Positions 35,202 to 44,047 of a stretch of DNA of 64,000 nt are shown piece after piece. A program made the translations under genes and the position numbers. Within the stretch, counting starts at the first letter, position 1. Each line of letters opens with the position of its first letter. This DNA is from Lacticaseibacillus parakribbianus. GTDB lineage: Bacteria; Bacillota; Bacilli; Lactobacillales; Lactobacillaceae. The notes under the pieces were generated by a model. The model was given only the letters and a program-made list of their open reading frames with translations. It did not search any database and was not told where the DNA came from. The stretch lies in contig NZ_JANQBA010000009.1 in NCBI RefSeq assembly GCF_025490915.1, positions 53,058-117,057 on the forward strand, read 5' to 3'.

Positions 35202-35294
35202 CAATGTTTTCGATAAAAGCAAACGCTTTTCAGTTAGTAAATTAACTTAACAAATATATAGAAGAGCGTTTGCACGCTGCAATCCGTAAAAAGA

Positions 35295-35312
35295 GACTGG
35301 AAGATTCCAGTC
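35295..35312 (-). terminator. Terminator after binding protein copy 2
   Basis: GACTGGA (35295-35301) pairs with TCCAGTC (35306-35312); followed on the reverse strand by CTTTTT. It separates the single binding-protein gene from the permease operon. Confidence 0.75.
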
Positions 35313-35326
35313 CCTTTTCGGAAAGC

Positions 35327-36817
35327 TTAGTTGTTCGAGCGGAATTCGTCGTACTGCTTTTGGATCTCCGCCTGCACCTTGTCCCAACCGGCGCCCTTGA
35401 GCTCGGCGTTCATCTTCTTGATGGCGGCAATCGGCTCAACCGTCCCGGTGTTGATGATGTCGGAGTACTTGCTCATGACGTTCGAGATGTTGGTCATTTC
35501 GGTCTTGACGGAAGTGGTGTCCGGCACGAAGCCCAGTCCCGCCGACTGCTTGGCAGCGGCAATCTTGGCGTCGCGATCCTTGATCATCGCGTCGGTCACT
35601 TCATCCTTGGTGTAAAGCAGCTTGTTGTTACCGGTCATCCAAGCCCCGTAGTAGGTCTTTTGCTTGTAGCCCGCGAGCGTCTTGATCTTCTCGTTGGCCT
35701 TGTCGGTGAATTCCCACTGCTTGCCTTCAATCCCCCAGACCATCGTGTTCAAAATCTTCTTGTTGGTGTTGATGGCGTTGAGGACCTCAACGGCTTCCTT
35801 CTTGTGCTTGGAGGACTTGGAAACCACGTACATCGCCATTTGGGCATCGGAGGTGGACTTGTAAGGCTTGGAAATCTGGCGCACCGTCACGGTCTTGCCG
35901 TTGGTCCGGGCGTTGTTCAACGCGGTTGCCCCGTAGTCGAATGGGCCGTTGGTCTCGACACGTGCGAACCAGGTGTCCTCAGGCAGGTTGTAGGCCGTGC
36001 TGGAGGTTGCCGCGTCCTTTGGGATGTAACCGGCTTGGTACCACTGGTGCAGCGTCTTCAGGTTCTTTTGAAGCGTCGCCGTGCTGTACGGGTTGACCAC
36101 CTTGGTCGATTCACCGGTCTGGTCGATCACGAACGGGTAGGCGTTGCTCAGCGGGTACTCGTAGCTGTGCGTCGCGTCAAAGGCCGGGGCGTGGTAGCCC
36201 TTGCCGATGGCAAACGCCGCGACGCCAGGGTTGGCCTTGTGGAACGCTGCCAGGGCCGGGGTCGCATCCTGCAGGGTGTTAACCTTGGACACGTCGATGT
36301 TGTACTTCTTCAGGAACGTGTCGTTGAAGGTCAGCGTCTCTTGGGAGTAAACATTGGCGTTGGTCGGGAAGCCGTAAATCTTGCCGTTGACCGTGACGCC
36401 CTTCCAGTAGGCCGGGTTGATCGCGTCGTAGGCCTTCTTGGCGTACTTCTTCAACAGCGGCGTCAAATCGGTGAACGCGCCTTTTTGTGCGTTGTCGACG
36501 TAACTACCGGAAGAAAACGCCAGGTCAAACGAGTCGCCGGAAGTCAGCATCACGTTGAACTTCTGGCCGTAATCGCCCCAAGACAGCGGCTTGATTGAGA
36601 GCGTTACGTTCGGGTACTGCTTTTGAATCTCCTTGTTGACGATCTTCATCATGGCCTTGTCGTTGTCCAGGACGTCCCCTGGGCGATACATGGTCACGGT
36701 CACCTTGCTGCCGCTGCTAGAACCGGAGCCGTCGCTGCTCTTCTTGCCACATGCCACCAGTGCGAGCGCCGCTGCCGCGGTTCCTGCCAGTGCCAAACCC
36801 TTTTGCCACTTTCTCAT
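35327..36817 (-). CDS. Glycan ABC transporter substrate-binding lipoprotein (copy 2)
   Basis: A 496-residue family 1 binding lipoprotein (LVAC lipobox, Ser/Gly linker), almost superimposable on the 31505 protein; differences cluster in the linker, a few surface positions and the C-terminal 40 residues. CAGGAGG lies 8 nt before the ATG at 36817. It has its own promoter, a leader of about 150 nt with two small hairpins (36881-36895, 36928-36943), and a terminator, so it can be made in excess over the permeases. The duplication flanks the permease pair. Confidence 0.88.
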   Translation of the reverse strand: MRKWQKGLALAGTAAAALALVACGKKSSDGSGSSSGSKVTVTMYRPGDVLDNDKAMMKIVNKEIQKQYPNVTLSIKPLSWGDYGQKFNVMLTSGDSFDLAFSSGSYVDNAQKGAFTDLTPLLKKYAKKAYDAINPAYWKGVTVNGKIYGFPTNANVYSQETLTFNDTFLKKYNIDVSKVNTLQDATPALAAFHKANPGVAAFAIGKGYHAPAFDATHSYEYPLSNAYPFVIDQTGESTKVVNPYSTATLQKNLKTLHQWYQAGYIPKDAATSSTAYNLPEDTWFARVETNGPFDYGATALNNARTNGKTVTVRQISKPYKSTSDAQMAMYVVSKSSKHKKEAVEVLNAINTNKKILNTMVWGIEGKQWEFTDKANEKIKTLAGYKQKTYYGAWMTGNNKLLYTKDEVTDAMIKDRDAKIAAAKQSAGLGFVPDTTSVKTEMTNISNVMSKYSDIINTGTVEPIAAIKKMNAELKGAGWDKVQAEIQKQYDEFRSNN

Positions 36818-36961
36818 CACAAATACCTCCTGAACATAATTTGAATGAACCCCAAACAACCAAAACGAATTATGCGGTGACCCGAAAATTTCGGGCTATT
36901 CAGCTATGATGGTGCGATGGTAAACCCGCCTGCCGTCGCAGGCAAAGCACGCGTGCAGATT

Positions 36962-37034
36962 TGTTAACGCTTACATTATAAAGCGCTTTCAAGTCGCGTG
37001 GACTGGCCAAATTATGGAGATTAGTTGCCAAATT
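36962..37034 (-). promoter_or_regulatory. Binding-protein promoter: -10, two cre-like sites and paired activator repeats
   Basis: On the reverse strand the -10 is TATAAT (36975-36980), with cre-like TGAAAGCGCTTTAT (36978-36991) over it and TGTAAGCGTTAACA (36962-36975) just after it. Direct repeats AATTTGGCCAGT (37002-37013) and AATTTGGCAACT (37023-37034) lie 21 bp apart, the nearer ending 21 bp before the -10. The design matches the permease promoter at 35143. Confidence 0.68.
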
Positions 37035-37105
37035 TAAGGTCCCAGCGGCGACTTTTGAGCAGTCGGCGGGCAATGCCTAGAAACCGGACTTTTCCGGTCC
37101 AAAAA

Positions 37106-37130
37106 GGCAGGCACCGTGACGGCGCCTGCC
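37106..37130 (-). terminator. Terminator of YesLMN-EEP operon
   Basis: GGCAGGC (37106-37112) pairs with GCCTGCC (37124-37130), then five T residues on the reverse strand. A second hairpin, ACCGG/CCGGT, follows at 37083-37098. Confidence 0.85.
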
Positions 37131-37148
37131 CTAGATTGTGGTCAAATT

Positions 37149-37829
37149 TTAGTCGAGTAACAGCTCCGCTTCAAGCATGCGGTGATCGGACAGGATGGTC
37201 GGCACCAGTCGGGCCCCTTGGTAGTTGAGGCTCGACGACATCATGATGTTGTCGATGCTCATCACCTTCATCGCCTGATCCTGGCCGATGAAGCTGTCGT
37301 ACCAAGCGCAATCGCCGTTCACCCGCCGCAGCGGGTCGAACATGGCCCACTCACTGCGGCTTTGGTCGGTGTTGAAGTCCCCGAACACAACGACCGGCAG
37401 CGGGTCGGCCTGCACCGCCGCCATCAGCACCGCGGCTTGCTGGCGCCGCAGCTGCGGCGTTTCGAAGGACAGGTGGGTGTTGTAGACCGCAAGCTGCCGG
37501 TCACCGGCCGCAAATACGCTGCGCTGGTAGACCCGCGGTTCCAGGCCGTGCGTCGGGTAGCTGACCACGCTTGAATCCGCCAGTTTGCCGTTGGCCAACG
37601 TCGCGATGCCGTACTCACCGCCATCAAGCGGCATCGCCGCGGCGAAGCGGTAGTCAAAGGTCGTGCCGGCCAAAAGGGCTGCCATGTCGTAATCGGCTCG
37701 CTTGGTGAAGCGATCCACCTCCTGCAACCCGACCAAGTCCAGCCGTTCGCGCTCGCACAGCCGCGTGATGGCCGTCAGGTCCGGTTCGTTGCCGCCTGCA
37801 ATGTTTAATGTTGCCACCCGTAATTTCAT
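37149..37829 (-). CDS. Endonuclease/exonuclease/phosphatase (EEP) family hydrolase 1
   Basis: A 226-residue metal-dependent hydrolase of the DNase I/EEP fold: ATLNIAGG, GLQEVDR (metal Glu), YNTHLS, VVFGDFNTD and the C-terminal SDHRML. No signal peptide. The family cleaves phosphodiester or phosphomonoester bonds in nucleic acids, lipids or sugar phosphates. It overlaps the response-regulator gene by 4 nt, so it belongs to the glycan-sensing operon, which argues for a sugar-phosphate or phosphodiester substrate rather than DNA. Substrate unknown. Confidence 0.82.
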   Translation of the reverse strand: MKLRVATLNIAGGNEPDLTAITRLCERERLDLVGLQEVDRFTKRADYDMAALLAGTTFDYRFAAAMPLDGGEYGIATLANGKLADSSVVSYPTHGLEPRVYQRSVFAAGDRQLAVYNTHLSFETPQLRRQQAAVLMAAVQADPLPVVVFGDFNTDQSRSEWAMFDPLRRVNGDCAWYDSFIGQDQAMKVMSIDNIMMSSSLNYQGARLVPTILSDHRMLEAELLLD

Positions 37830-39304
37830 TGGTCGCTCCCGCTTTCGCTCGGCGCGGTCAAGGCGACCTCGCGGTACTCGCCCGGACTCATGTTGAGCTG
37901 TTTTTTGAAGGTCTTGAAGAAGTAGCTGGCGGTTTGGTACCCCACCTCGTGGGCGATTTCGTTGACGTCCATTTCGGTGCGTTCCAGCAGCTGAATCGCC
38001 TGGTTGATGCGGTAGTCGTTGAGGTACTGGGCGACGGTTTGGCCCACCTCTTTTTTGAACTGCTGACCCAGATACACCGGGCTCAGGTGCAGCTCACCGG
38101 CAATCTCGCCCAGCGTCAGCGGCTCCTTGAAGCGCGACTGAATGATGGCAAGCACCTCGGTGACGTTGCGAGAGTAGCGCTTTTGGGCCGCCTGCGACAT
38201 CGCCGCGGCCGTCTCCAACAAAACCGTCGTCAGGTCGGCCACCGTCGCCGCGTTGTTGATGCGGCCAAAACTGGCCGAGGTCAGCTCGTAGCTCGGGTGC
38301 AGCGCCCGCATGGCCAGCAAAATGATTACGGCCACCTGGCGCGTCAACTCCACTGAGGCGTCTTCTTGCTCCATCTGATCGAAGCGCCGCTTCAGCCAGT
38401 CGGTCAACCCGCTTGGGGTGATGTCGCGCAGCTCGCCTTTGAGCGTGTCCACCGACGGCAGCTTGACGGTTTGGCCCGCCTCCTTGTCCGGCAGCATCAC
38501 CAGGCCGTTGGCGACCGCGAAAAAGTACCGGCGGTTGATCGCCCACCGCACCCTTTGGTACACATCGGCAATCGCCTGGTGATCCTTGATCACCGGCGAC
38601 ACGATCACCGGCCGCCGGGTCGGGCCGACGCTGTCCGGCAGCTGATCGAGAAACTGGCGGACCTGCATCGTCGTGCCGGTGAACAGCACGATCACGTCTT
38701 GGCCCTCCGAAAAGTAGCCGGCCACCTCGCGCTGCGTCGCTAGGTCCGCTTGCAAGGCGGTGCGTTGCAGCGGGTTCAAAATGGCAAGCAGTCGCCACTC
38801 GGCCGCGGCCGGCAGGTTCAGCTGCAGGCCCTCTGCCGCGTGGTCGAAGCGGGCCTCTTGGCGGCCGGTCACGAGCTCGCGCGTCAGGGCCTGATGGGCC
38901 AGCTGCGCGTTTTGATCCGCGGTGTCGTGCTGAGCCAGCTGGCGCAAGGCCTTTTGCAGGGTCCGGACCAGCTCGTCTGGGTCGATCGGCTTGCGCAAGT
39001 AGTTGATGGCTCCTTGCTCGAGGCCGGCCTTGACGTAATCAAAATCGCCGTAGCCTGACAGCACGATGATCTGCATGTTCGGCTGCAGCCGCCGGGCCGC
39101 GGCCAGGAACTCGGGACCGGCCATCTCGGGCATGTTCATGTCCGACAGCAGGATGTCAATCGGCTCGTGCTGCAGGTAATTCAGCGCGGCCACCGGGTTT
39201 TGCTCCGTCTGGACGATGGTCAGACCAAGCGCCTGCCAGTCGATCAGCTTGGGAATCCCGCGAAGGATCATGTATTCATCATCGACAGCCATCACACGTT
39301 TCAT
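37826..39304 (-). CDS. YesN-type response regulator with AraC DNA-binding domain
   Basis: A 492-residue regulator. The receiver domain covers residues 1-120 (DDE near the start, phosphoacceptor Asp55 in LLSDMNMPE, KP at YLRKPI). A long central region follows, and two AraC helix-turn-helix motifs occupy about 385-485 (TLGEIAGELHLSPVYLGQQF and DVNEIAHEVGYQTASYFFKTF). AAAGGAG precedes the ATG at 39304. It partners the YesM kinase 107 nt upstream and probably binds the AATTTGG direct repeats at the two importer promoters. Confidence 0.9.
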   Translation of the reverse strand: MKRVMAVDDEYMILRGIPKLIDWQALGLTIVQTEQNPVAALNYLQHEPIDILLSDMNMPEMAGPEFLAAARRLQPNMQIIVLSGYGDFDYVKAGLEQGAINYLRKPIDPDELVRTLQKALRQLAQHDTADQNAQLAHQALTRELVTGRQEARFDHAAEGLQLNLPAAAEWRLLAILNPLQRTALQADLATQREVAGYFSEGQDVIVLFTGTTMQVRQFLDQLPDSVGPTRRPVIVSPVIKDHQAIADVYQRVRWAINRRYFFAVANGLVMLPDKEAGQTVKLPSVDTLKGELRDITPSGLTDWLKRRFDQMEQEDASVELTRQVAVIILLAMRALHPSYELTSASFGRINNAATVADLTTVLLETAAAMSQAAQKRYSRNVTEVLAIIQSRFKEPLTLGEIAGELHLSPVYLGQQFKKEVGQTVAQYLNDYRINQAIQLLERTEMDVNEIAHEVGYQTASYFFKTFKKQLNMSPGEYREVALTAPSESGSDQ

Positions 39305-39411
39305 GAAGAGACTCCTTTCAAAGGGGGTACAGCGCGGCCCCTTGGTCGGACCAGCGCAGGATTGCGGTCGTCGTATCCCCCGTTGGGCCGGTGCGGCACA
39401 CGCCACGCCGC

Positions 39412-41160
39412 CTACTGGGCATCCCCTGTCGGCAGCAGCGCCTCTTTGTGGCGCATGGTGCGGGGATCGAACTCGAAGCTGACCACCACGCTGGTGCCGC
39501 CTTGGTCATTCCCCTGCAGGCGCATGCGGAAGCTTGGGCCAAAGTAATTGCTCATTCGCGCATACACGTTTTGCAACCCGATCGACTCGTGCTGGGCGCT
39601 GCCCAAGGGCTCAGTCATCCGGACGTTCAGCCGGGCCAAGTCGGCGGGAATCACACCCTTGCCGTTGTCCTTAATCACGATGCGAACCCCGGTGGCCGTA
39701 CGCGTGGCCTTGATCGAAATCGCGTTGTCGTGGCGCGAAAAGTCAACGCCATGAACGAAGTAGTTCTCGACCAGCGGCTGCAGGCTGAATTTTGGCATCT
39801 CCAGGTCGCGCAGCGTCGGGTCGATTTCGACTTGGTAGGCCAGGCGATCCGGGAAGCGAACCTGATACAAGTAGATGTACTTTTCAATGAAGGTCAGCTC
39901 GGAATCAAGCGTCGCCACCGCGGAGAGGTCCGTGTTGTTGCGCAACAGCGCCGCGAAGCTGTACACCACCCGTGCGAGGTCCGGCTGATCGGCGTCAAGC
40001 GCCGCCATGCGGATATACTCCAGGGTGTTGGACATGAAGTGCGGGTTGATCTGAGCCTGCAGGGCCTTCATGCTGGCCTGCTGCTGGGCCATCTGCAACT
40101 TGTAAATCGTGTTGATGTACTGGTTGATGTCGTCCAGCATCGTGTTGATACCCGAGGCCAGCTCCGCCAGGTCGGTGTGCGAGCTGACAATCGGCACCTG
40201 CGCGTTGAGGTTGCCCGAGCTGACGGCCGACACCGTGGTCACAATGGTGCTCAACTGCCGCTGGTAGCGCAGGAAGGTGATCCACAGCGTGGTGCCAAGC
40301 AAGAGCAGCACCATCAGCCCGAGGCCGGCGATCGGCAGAATGTGCCAGATCATCATGTTGGCCAGTCCCGAGCGGTTGATGGCCACAATCATCGTGGCCT
40401 GTTGGTTGACGGTCGCCGCCCCCACCTCGTAAGTGGTGAGCGTGTACTGGCTGTTGCTGTTCAGCTTGTTTTTCTTGAACGCGGCCATCAGGTCGGCCTT
40501 TTCCCCGGCGGTCACCGAGGAATCGGCGTAATGGGTCAAAAGCGCCCCGCGGTCGTTGACCACGAGGATCTGCATGTGAGCCGGGCTTTGGCTCTGGCGC
40601 AGCTGGGCAATCAGCCGGGAGTCGTTGAAGGTCAGCCCCAGGGTGCCGGCGGAATCCAACTGCGAGGAGCTGTTGATCAGCGGCGCGACGAAGGCCCCCG
40701 AAGACACCTGCGCCTTGGGCAAAATCTTGCCGGTGCGGTGCTCACGCGTGGCCATGTAGTGGTTCTTGCCGGAGGTCAAAACCAGCTCGAGCTTGTCCAC
40801 CTCGTCGTGGTTGGTGAAGAAGTTGGAGGCCTGCTGCGGCCAGTTGAAGTAGTTGCCGCCCTTGTCCGCCGCGTCCAAGGCGTAGTTGGCATAGGCCGGC
40901 ACGGACATAGCAAAATACGCCTCGAGGCTGCTGAGGTTGGACTGATCGGCCCCCAGCTGCCGGGCAAAATCGGTGGTGACCTCCTGGTAGCGCAGCAAGG
41001 CGCTGGCCACGCGCTGCCGGGCGTAGGTTTTGGCCTGGCGAATCTGCTGGTTGTAGCTGTCGACGCTGATGATGCCGGCGACAACGGTGACGCCGATCAC
41101 CATCAGGCTCAAAATCAGCGTGTACCACTGCATCAAGCGCTGAAAGTTCGACCGCCGCAT
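39412..41160 (-). CDS. YesM-type sensor histidine kinase
   Basis: A 582-residue membrane sensor. Two helices (about 14-36 and 280-302) bracket an extracellular domain of about 240 residues, followed by a HAMP linker. The His_kinase domain has the phospho-His in QAQINPHFMSNTLEYI, and the ATPase has QPLVENYFVHG and IKDNGKGV. The ATG at 41160 lies just after the stop of the preceding gene, suggesting coupling; a TTG at 41184 is an alternative. It likely senses glycan through the extracellular domain or the binding lipoproteins. Confidence 0.9.
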   Translation of the reverse strand: MRRSNFQRLMQWYTLILSLMVIGVTVVAGIISVDSYNQQIRQAKTYARQRVASALLRYQEVTTDFARQLGADQSNLSSLEAYFAMSVPAYANYALDAADKGGNYFNWPQQASNFFTNHDEVDKLELVLTSGKNHYMATREHRTGKILPKAQVSSGAFVAPLINSSSQLDSAGTLGLTFNDSRLIAQLRQSQSPAHMQILVVNDRGALLTHYADSSVTAGEKADLMAAFKKNKLNSNSQYTLTTYEVGAATVNQQATMIVAINRSGLANMMIWHILPIAGLGLMVLLLLGTTLWITFLRYQRQLSTIVTTVSAVSSGNLNAQVPIVSSHTDLAELASGINTMLDDINQYINTIYKLQMAQQQASMKALQAQINPHFMSNTLEYIRMAALDADQPDLARVVYSFAALLRNNTDLSAVATLDSELTFIEKYIYLYQVRFPDRLAYQVEIDPTLRDLEMPKFSLQPLVENYFVHGVDFSRHDNAISIKATRTATGVRIVIKDNGKGVIPADLARLNVRMTEPLGSAQHESIGLQNVYARMSNYFGPSFRMRLQGNDQGGTSVVVSFEFDPRTMRHKEALLPTGDAQ

Positions 41161-41164
41161 CCGC

Positions 41165-41770
41165 TTAGGCCAGCTGCGCGTCAATCTGCGCGTACCAGCG
41201 GCTGGATTGCATGTGCGTCCACACCACGACTGCCGCGATGCTCAAAAACACAATCAGCCCCATCGCCTTGGCGGTCAAAATGGCGATCACGCCGAGGCCG
41301 CCGAAGTACACCAACAGCTGCAGGAAGTTCTGGAAGAACTGGGCGATGGCCAGGCGAAAGGCGTTTTTGAGGCTGATCTCGTAGTGGCTCTCAATCGACA
41401 GCGTGAACAACCCGGAGGTCGCACACAGCAGCATCGCAAACATGATGATGAACTGGATGAACAGCATCCAGCCGAACTTCAGCTGCGTCGACAGGTACAG
41501 GCTGTAGCCGAGAATGCCAAACACGGCCCCGAACAGCCAAAAGTGCCCGTTGGCCTGCCAAAAATGCGCCTTGAATAGGTGCCAGCTATCCTTGAAGTGG
41601 TACTCGCCGAGCTGCCACTCGTTGGCCGCAAACAGCTCCGTGATGGTTCGAAGTGCCGGGCCGACGCCCAGCACCACCAACCCCATGATCGTGAACAGCC
41701 AGAATTGGAGGTTCAAAATCAGCATGATAAACACCTTGGTAAACACACTATTAATCCCGCGTCCTAACAT
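41165..41770 (-). CDS. YesL-type DUF624 membrane protein
   Basis: A 201-residue protein with about five helices, starting MLGRGINSVF, typical of the DUF624/YesL family that accompanies YesM-YesN systems and CUT1 importers in Firmicutes. Its biochemical role is unknown; an accessory part in sensing or transport is often assumed. AAAGGACG lies 7 nt before the ATG at 41770. It is the first gene of the YesL-YesM-YesN-EEP operon. Confidence 0.85.
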   Translation of the reverse strand: MLGRGINSVFTKVFIMLILNLQFWLFTIMGLVVLGVGPALRTITELFAANEWQLGEYHFKDSWHLFKAHFWQANGHFWLFGAVFGILGYSLYLSTQLKFGWMLFIQFIIMFAMLLCATSGLFTLSIESHYEISLKNAFRLAIAQFFQNFLQLLVYFGGLGVIAILTAKAMGLIVFLSIAAVVVWTHMQSSRWYAQIDAQLA

Positions 41771-41822
41771 CGTACATCGTCCTTTCTCGAACGGACCGGC
41801 GCGACCGGTCCCATAAGGGTTC

Positions 41823-41850
41823 ATTCTATCACCCGCAGGCGCTGGCGCAA
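41823..41850 (-). promoter_or_regulatory. Promoter of YesLMN-EEP operon
   Basis: TTGCGC (41845-41850), 16 bp, TAGAAT (41823-41828) on the reverse strand. The leader contains a GGACCGG/CCGGTCC hairpin (about 41794-41812). The remaining bases to 42030 show no gene or clear signal. Confidence 0.62.
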
Positions 41851-42030
41851 CCCCACAATCGGTCTGCACCAATTGCGGGGCCGCCGCACGATTCGCCCCT
41901 TGCATTGTATCAAAAATCTAAAAGGCTTACAAAAGTTCCCCGCCACCTGTCGCCTGAAGGTCGCCGCAAAACGGCGCAATTCGTTAGGCGAAGCCTTCGC
42001 ACTGCGAACACCCGCGACCGTTTGCGGCAC

Positions 42031-42059
42031 AAAAAAGGCACCGCGCTACGCGCGGTACC
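42031..42059 (-). terminator. Terminator of GH125-GH38-GH20 operon
   Basis: GGCACCGCGC (42037-42046) pairs with GCGCGGTACC (42050-42059, one G-U on the reverse strand); six T residues follow on the reverse strand. Confidence 0.88.
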
Positions 42060-42130
42060 TTCTGTTGTGAGACGACCGGGGCCGTCACGTGGTCCTGACC
42101 GATTATCGCGACTAATCAGCAAGCGGTTGG

Positions 42131-43981
42131 TTAATGCGAAATGTCGCAGGCGCTGGCGATTTGCATGTACAGGCCGTGGCCGATTGGGCCGCTGGTCCAC
42201 TTGTCGGCCTCCAGTGCCGGGGCGTGGAGCTCGGCGAGGTCGTCGTTGCCTTCCTCCCACTGATCCAGCCGCCACAGCACGGTGCGAATCCGGGCGAACT
42301 GACCGCCGTAGCGGATGTCCATCACCTCAAAGCCGTTGCCACGCCGCTCGTCGTGCCAGACCGGGCGGTACGCGTCCAGCGCGTCGCCGAGCAGGGCCTG
42401 GTAAACCTTGAGCTGACCCTTGACCGTACCGGCGTCTCGCTTAGGCTGATGAATCAGCTGCTGGAGCGCCTTCAGGACCCGCGCCTTTTGGGCCAGTGCC
42501 TTGGCCAGGGCGTGGTAGTAGGCGAACAGCTGCCGGCTGGTCTCTGTGGTCTGGACCGTTGCCAGCCGGTCGGCCAGCTTGTCGTAATGCGCGGCCAGGT
42601 TGAACTTGCCCAGGTTGACCCGGTACTTTTGCAAAAGCAGGTCCTCGTACAGCACCAGCTTGCTGGTGTTCTCCCCGGACAGGTTGACCGGGTTGCCCTC
42701 GATGTGATCGAATTCATCCAGCAGCATAAAGGCCGAAGCGTCCTCGCCTTGCATCAGCTTGAACTGCTTGGCCAAAAATTCCGGCGTCACGGTGTCGTGG
42801 TACTGGTACTCGATGAAGGTCTGAAGCCCCAGCCACGCGGCGGCAAACGGCGTCTCGGCGCCGTCGTCGAACCACATCGTCGCCACGGCCTGCCGAACGC
42901 CGGCCTGCTTGGCACCAGTCATGCCCGCACGGACGGACTGCAGCATTTTCTCCTGGTGCGGCGCCAGGCTCGGCCAGGTCCAAAGCCCACCGGCGTAGAC
43001 CACCGGCTGTTTGAGCTCGAAGTGCTGGGCCAGCCGGGCGGCGTAGGTCTCAACGTCTTCGTGGTAGTAATCCCAGTAAACTTGCCCGACGTGCGGCATC
43101 TGCTTAACGAATTCCGGCGAGAAGTGGACGCTTTCGTCGTACATCGTGTGGGTCGGACTGGCGATGGTGAACCACATGTCGCTCCACATGTAAGGATCCA
43201 AGTGCAGCTCATCGCACAGCTTCACGACGGTCTTCAGGTGAGCCTGAATCAGCGTCTGCTGATCGACGAAGCCCTCCTTAATCGGCCGGTTGCCCATGCC
43301 CAGGCCGTAAGCCTCATCCATGCCGATGTGAATCTTGTTGGTCAAAAACGGCGCGGTGGCCGCGTGAAGCAGCTCACGCAGGAACTTGGTGGTTTCGGGC
43401 TTTTCGACCCACAGCACGTCTGGGGTGTCCTTGATCGCCTCAAAGGCCTGCCACTTCAACGCGTTTTGCAGGTGTGCCAGCGTCTGAATCGCCGGCACCA
43501 ATCGCACCCCGAAGCGGTCGGCAAACACCGCCAGCTCGTGCAGGTCGGACTGACTGTAGCGGCCGCGCAGGTGGCCGAAGTACGGCTCCTCCGGCACTTC
43601 GAACACGTCTTCCATGTACATCCAGATTTCGGTGTAGCCCAGGCTGGCCATCCGGACGATCACTTGCTTGAGTCCCGGTACCGACAAGACGCCGTTGCGA
43701 GCTAGGTCGATCATCGCCCCGACCTCGTCGAAGGCCGGCGTTTCGTGTAGCTCAAAGCTGCGTTCGCTTTGCGCGTGGCCCAGCCACAGCGTCACGCCAC
43801 GCATCAGCTCGTGAACCGTGCCGTACGTGATGGTGCCGGCCGCACCATCGCGGGTCAGGGTCAGCCCCGGCTCACCCGCCTTGACGACGACCTTGGCGTC
43901 AATGGCGTTGTCGTGGTGCTGGCCGGCGATCAGCGCGACCGCGTCTTGGTACTTGCTTGGAACTCCTTGCCATTCAGTCAT
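42131..43981 (-). CDS. GH20 beta-N-acetylhexosaminidase, intracellular (copy 1)
   Basis: A 616-residue exo-hexosaminidase. The small N-terminal domain is followed by the TIM barrel with the catalytic Asp-Glu pair in HIGMDEA (residues 222-223), plus PAIQTLAHL and MWSDMWF. No signal peptide. It resembles GH20C-type enzymes of streptococcal N-glycan loci, which take terminal beta-GlcNAc or GalNAc from imported glycans. GAGGAAAT-type ribosome site before the ATG. Third gene of the GH125-GH38-GH20 operon; paralogue at 51389. Confidence 0.88.
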   Translation of the reverse strand: MTEWQGVPSKYQDAVALIAGQHHDNAIDAKVVVKAGEPGLTLTRDGAAGTITYGTVHELMRGVTLWLGHAQSERSFELHETPAFDEVGAMIDLARNGVLSVPGLKQVIVRMASLGYTEIWMYMEDVFEVPEEPYFGHLRGRYSQSDLHELAVFADRFGVRLVPAIQTLAHLQNALKWQAFEAIKDTPDVLWVEKPETTKFLRELLHAATAPFLTNKIHIGMDEAYGLGMGNRPIKEGFVDQQTLIQAHLKTVVKLCDELHLDPYMWSDMWFTIASPTHTMYDESVHFSPEFVKQMPHVGQVYWDYYHEDVETYAARLAQHFELKQPVVYAGGLWTWPSLAPHQEKMLQSVRAGMTGAKQAGVRQAVATMWFDDGAETPFAAAWLGLQTFIEYQYHDTVTPEFLAKQFKLMQGEDASAFMLLDEFDHIEGNPVNLSGENTSKLVLYEDLLLQKYRVNLGKFNLAAHYDKLADRLATVQTTETSRQLFAYYHALAKALAQKARVLKALQQLIHQPKRDAGTVKGQLKVYQALLGDALDAYRPVWHDERRGNGFEVMDIRYGGQFARIRTVLWRLDQWEEGNDDLAELHAPALEADKWTSGPIGHGLYMQIASACDISH

Positions 43982-44047
43982 GATTTCCTCCTCGTAGACA
44001 CTACGAAAACCCCAGGCGACAACGCCTGCGGTTCTCGTGGCAATCGG

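Noticed and set aside
31271..36598. Long forward open frames antisense to both binding-protein genes
   Set aside because: Both mirror lipoprotein genes with intact signal peptides and ribosome sites; the similarity between the two frames only reflects the duplication.
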